64,000 nt of DNA from assembly GCF_000285495.1 (NCBI RefSeq), contig NZ_HE610976.1:449256-513255 (forward strand), written 5' to 3'. The notes beneath the pieces were generated by a model that saw only the letters and a list, made by a program, of their open reading frames with translations, was not told where the DNA came from and ran no database searches. The DNA comes from Oceanobacillus massiliensis str. N'diop (GTDB lineage Bacteria; Bacillota; Bacilli; Bacillales; Amphibacillaceae). Positions 62,453 through 64,000 of this stretch are shown one piece after another; position 1 is the first letter of the stretch; each line of letters starts with the position of its first letter. Made by a program: the position numbers and the translations under genes.

Positions 62453-62538
62453 TTATAACGAACAACTTGTTCATAGTATAGAATACCTAATACATTTCGT
62501 AAAACGGCAAAAATCATGATTATTCCATTATAACGAAC
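62453..62538 (-). promoter_or_regulatory. Direct repeat TTATAACGAAC upstream of export operon
   Basis: Two identical 11-base elements, 75 bases apart centre to centre, in the same orientation. They are a candidate operator for a dedicated regulator. Confidence 0.4.
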
Positions 62539-62830
62539 GTTTTACTCGTATTTCCTCATATTTACTTAAATTATCTAAGTTTATTGATTTTTTATTTTAT
62601 ATAATGAACATCCTTGTACTTCCCTCACATCTCAAAAAAATAATAAAGTGGCTCTATTTATATTGTTTTTCTTGAATAAAGTGCCGTGATAGAGGAAGAC
62701 TATCAGCAAAGCTGGTAATGGTGCACTGAAAGATAGGGGCGGATTGTCAAATGTCTCTTCACTAAGGGCTTGGAATGTAAGCTCCAGATTCCCCCCGTCG
62801 AAGGGTAATAACAAGGGTTTTTTAAAAATA

Positions 62831-62856
62831 GTTTAGAAACAAACAATTTAGGTAAT
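62831..62856 (+). promoter_or_regulatory. SigB-like promoter
   Basis: GTTTAG, 14 bases, GGTAAT resembles the general stress consensus GTTTAA-N14-GGGTAT. It is suitably placed for the membrane stress protein gene. Confidence 0.45.
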
Positions 62857-62896
62857 ACAAATAGTACATCACAGATAAGAAGGAGTGGAACATAAC

Positions 62897-63151
62897 ATGG
62901 GATTTATTTGGAGTTTAATTATAGGTGGTATTTTAGGTTGGTTAGCTAGCCTTATCGTAGGAAGAGATGTACCAGGAGGAATTATTGGTAACATTATTGC
63001 AGGTTTTATCGGTGCCTGGTTAGGTTCAGCACTATTAGGAAGCTGGGGACCAGAGGTTGGCGGATTTTTCATTATACCAGCATTAATCGGTGCTATCGTA
63101 CTGATTTTCATCGTCAGTCTGATTATGAGAGCTATGCGTAAGAATGCATAA
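62897..63151 (+). CDS. GlsB/YeaQ/YmgE family stress membrane protein
   Basis: An 84-residue protein with three membrane segments rich in glycine: FIWSLIIGGILGWLASLIVG, then DVPGGIIGNIIAGFIGAWLGSALLG and a last helix. This is the transglycosylase-associated (YeaQ/GlsB) family, induced by envelope or general stress; the molecular role is unknown. ATG at 62897 is chosen; AAGGAG lies 11 bases upstream, while the GTG at 62885 overlaps it. The upstream SigB-like promoter agrees with stress control. Confidence 0.9.
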   Translation: MGFIWSLIIGGILGWLASLIVGRDVPGGIIGNIIAGFIGAWLGSALLGSWGPEVGGFFIIPALIGAIVLIFIVSLIMRAMRKNA

Positions 63152-63160
63152 CCAACCAGC

Positions 63161-63201
63161 AAGGAAGGGAATTTCCATTGTGAAATTCCCTTCCTTTTTT
63201 T
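63161..63201 (+). terminator. Terminator of the stress membrane protein gene
   Basis: AAGGAAGGGAATTTC pairs with GAAATTCCCTTCCTT, then TTTTT. Confidence 0.93.
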
Positions 63202-63347
63202 ATGTGGATAGCACACACTAAAATCAGGTGCCTTCTTTTTGACATAATCCCTCCAACAATCATCCTCATCACAAACTCGCCAATAAAATCGTTATACGCA
63301 CAGGGCATAGCTCCTCTTAAATCCCCGCCTTTGTCCGCCGTCCCGAA

Positions 63348-63377
63348 TTGACATTATTTCTTTTATCAACCTATAAT
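63348..63377 (+). promoter_or_regulatory. SigA promoter of the GAF regulator gene
   Basis: Perfect TTGACA (63348-63353) and TATAAT (63372-63377), 18 bases apart, 39 bases before the GTG start. Confidence 0.8.
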
Positions 63378-63415
63378 AAAGTGTTACATAATGGTAGTTT
63401 TTTGGAGTGATCATA

Positions 63416-64000
63416 GTGCATGAAAAGGAACCATTTTTTATAAGTGATTCTAAGCGTAAGTGCAAAGAGCTGGGCATGGATCCAAATGTGATAGCCCGGC
63501 CGAGAACGTTTTTGAATGCGGACGAATTAGAGGAAAAGAGGATTTCCTATCGTGAAATCCTATCTGTCGTCAGCTTTTTCTCGAATAAATTATTGGATTC
63601 ATTAAAGGGAACACCTATATTGGTGGGCGTTTCTGATGCGGATGGTTATCTGCTGGATATTGCAGGAGATGATTCGATCAAATCAACCATTGAGCATTTC
63701 GGGATTAAGATAGGCAGCCGGTTTGTTGAGGAAGATACTGGAACGAATGTCATTAGCCTATCCTTGCAGCAGAGGCGTCCGATAAGCTTAATAGGTAAAA
63801 ATCATTATCATTCCTTCCTGCATGAAATAGCCTGTTATGGAGCAGCCTTTCATTATACGGATGAGGATAGTCTTCTTGGAAGCGTTTCTCTGATGATGCC
63901 ACTGCCATTTCAGAATCCACTGTTCCTTACGATGCTGTCCCAGACAGTTGATTCCATTGAACGGGAATTATTGCTCAGAAAGCAAAACAGAAAACTGAAC
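63416..64000 (+). CDS. AcoR-like GAF-domain regulator, N-terminal part
   Basis: The first 195 codons of a gene that continues past the window. GTG at 63416 with GGAG upstream. The N-terminus (SDSKRKCKELGMDPNVIARP) resembles the opening of sigma-54-dependent activators of the AcoR type, where SW.RC...G.DP is usual. A GAF-like domain follows: VGVSDADGYLLDIAGD, then GSRFVEEDTGTNVISLSL (compare W.E...GTNAIG) and GSVSLMM. Such proteins sense a metabolite and activate RpoN promoters. The AAA+ and Fis parts would lie outside, so the class is provisional; a sensor kinase is another option. Confidence 0.6.
   Translation, partial: MHEKEPFFISDSKRKCKELGMDPNVIARPRTFLNADELEEKRISYREILSVVSFFSNKLLDSLKGTPILVGVSDADGYLLDIAGDDSIKSTIEHFGIKIGSRFVEEDTGTNVISLSLQQRRPISLIGKNHYHSFLHEIACYGAAFHYTDEDSLLGSVSLMMPLPFQNPLFLTMLSQTVDSIERELLLRKQNRKLN

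Larger units (their letters stand above)
62397..62896. other. Divergent region between export operon and stress membrane gene
   Basis: 500 AT-rich bases without a gene. TTATAACGAAC occurs twice as direct repeats (62453-62463 and 62528-62538) upstream of the export operon; the second overlaps a TATAAT (minus, 62532-62527). A SigB-like promoter for the right-hand gene lies at 62831-62856. Confidence 0.6.

Overview
The window looks like a chromosomal segment of a low-GC, motile, aerobic Bacillaceae relative, of the Bacillus/Oceanobacillus/Virgibacillus type. The signs are strong Shine-Dalgarno sites, frequent GTG and TTG starts, a csrA-flagellin locus, pdxST with pdxR, bacterial NO synthase, GlcT-controlled ptsG, KhtTU and an XpaC/YaaN pair. 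The genus cannot be fixed from the sequence. No rRNA, tRNA, prophage or CRISPR was seen.

Layout. 0-5 kb: start of an NRAMP-type transporter, yaaN-xpaC, a frameshifted type II pantothenate kinase and a PPK2 polyphosphate kinase. 5-9 kb: a REP-associated tyrosine transposase (RAYT), two DUF3006 genes either side of a ComEC-like secreted MBL/HhH lipoprotein, and a sigma-like factor. 9-13 kb: PLP synthase pdxST, its divergent regulator pdxR and a BI-1 protein. 13-26 kb: AGCS amino-acid symporter, SEC-C/HEAT protein, nos, a Tat-exported GMC dehydrogenase pair, an M19 dipeptidase, a soluble chemoreceptor and a Na+/H+ antiporter. 26-31 kb: ptsG, glcT and an MFS sugar porter. 31-35 kb: sugar-nucleotide genes (galU, ugd, DUF616). 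35-39 kb: a four-gene ABC importer with a frameshifted ATPase. 39-50 kb: purU, an S8 protease, an SSS symporter (frameshifted), TauE-like, MscS, Gfo/Idh and khtTU. 50-64 kb: a chemoreceptor, GNAT, a hydrolase, the flagellin/group I intron/homing endonuclease locus, csrA, a sulfurtransferase, a four-gene export operon with its own signal peptidase, a stress membrane protein and the start of a GAF regulator.

Two things stand out. First, 31 copies of a 30-40 bp element beginning GGTGCCTGTCACTTCCCG lie between 587 and 49,728 and none after that. Most sit at gene ends. Three supply the last codons of real proteins in the same reading frame, and two bracket the RAYT gene as inverted copies. G-rich tandem arrays are joined to several copies. 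Second, downstream of flagellin on the same strand lies a stretch with the P, Q, R and S elements of a group I intron, then a second copy of the flagellin C-terminal codons. A free-standing, frameshifted LAGLIDADG endonuclease gene converges on it.

Several genes carry single-base shifts, often in homopolymers (near 2825, 37690, 45156, 48306, 56357 and 56547). They could be real decay or uncorrected sequencing indels, and raw reads should decide.
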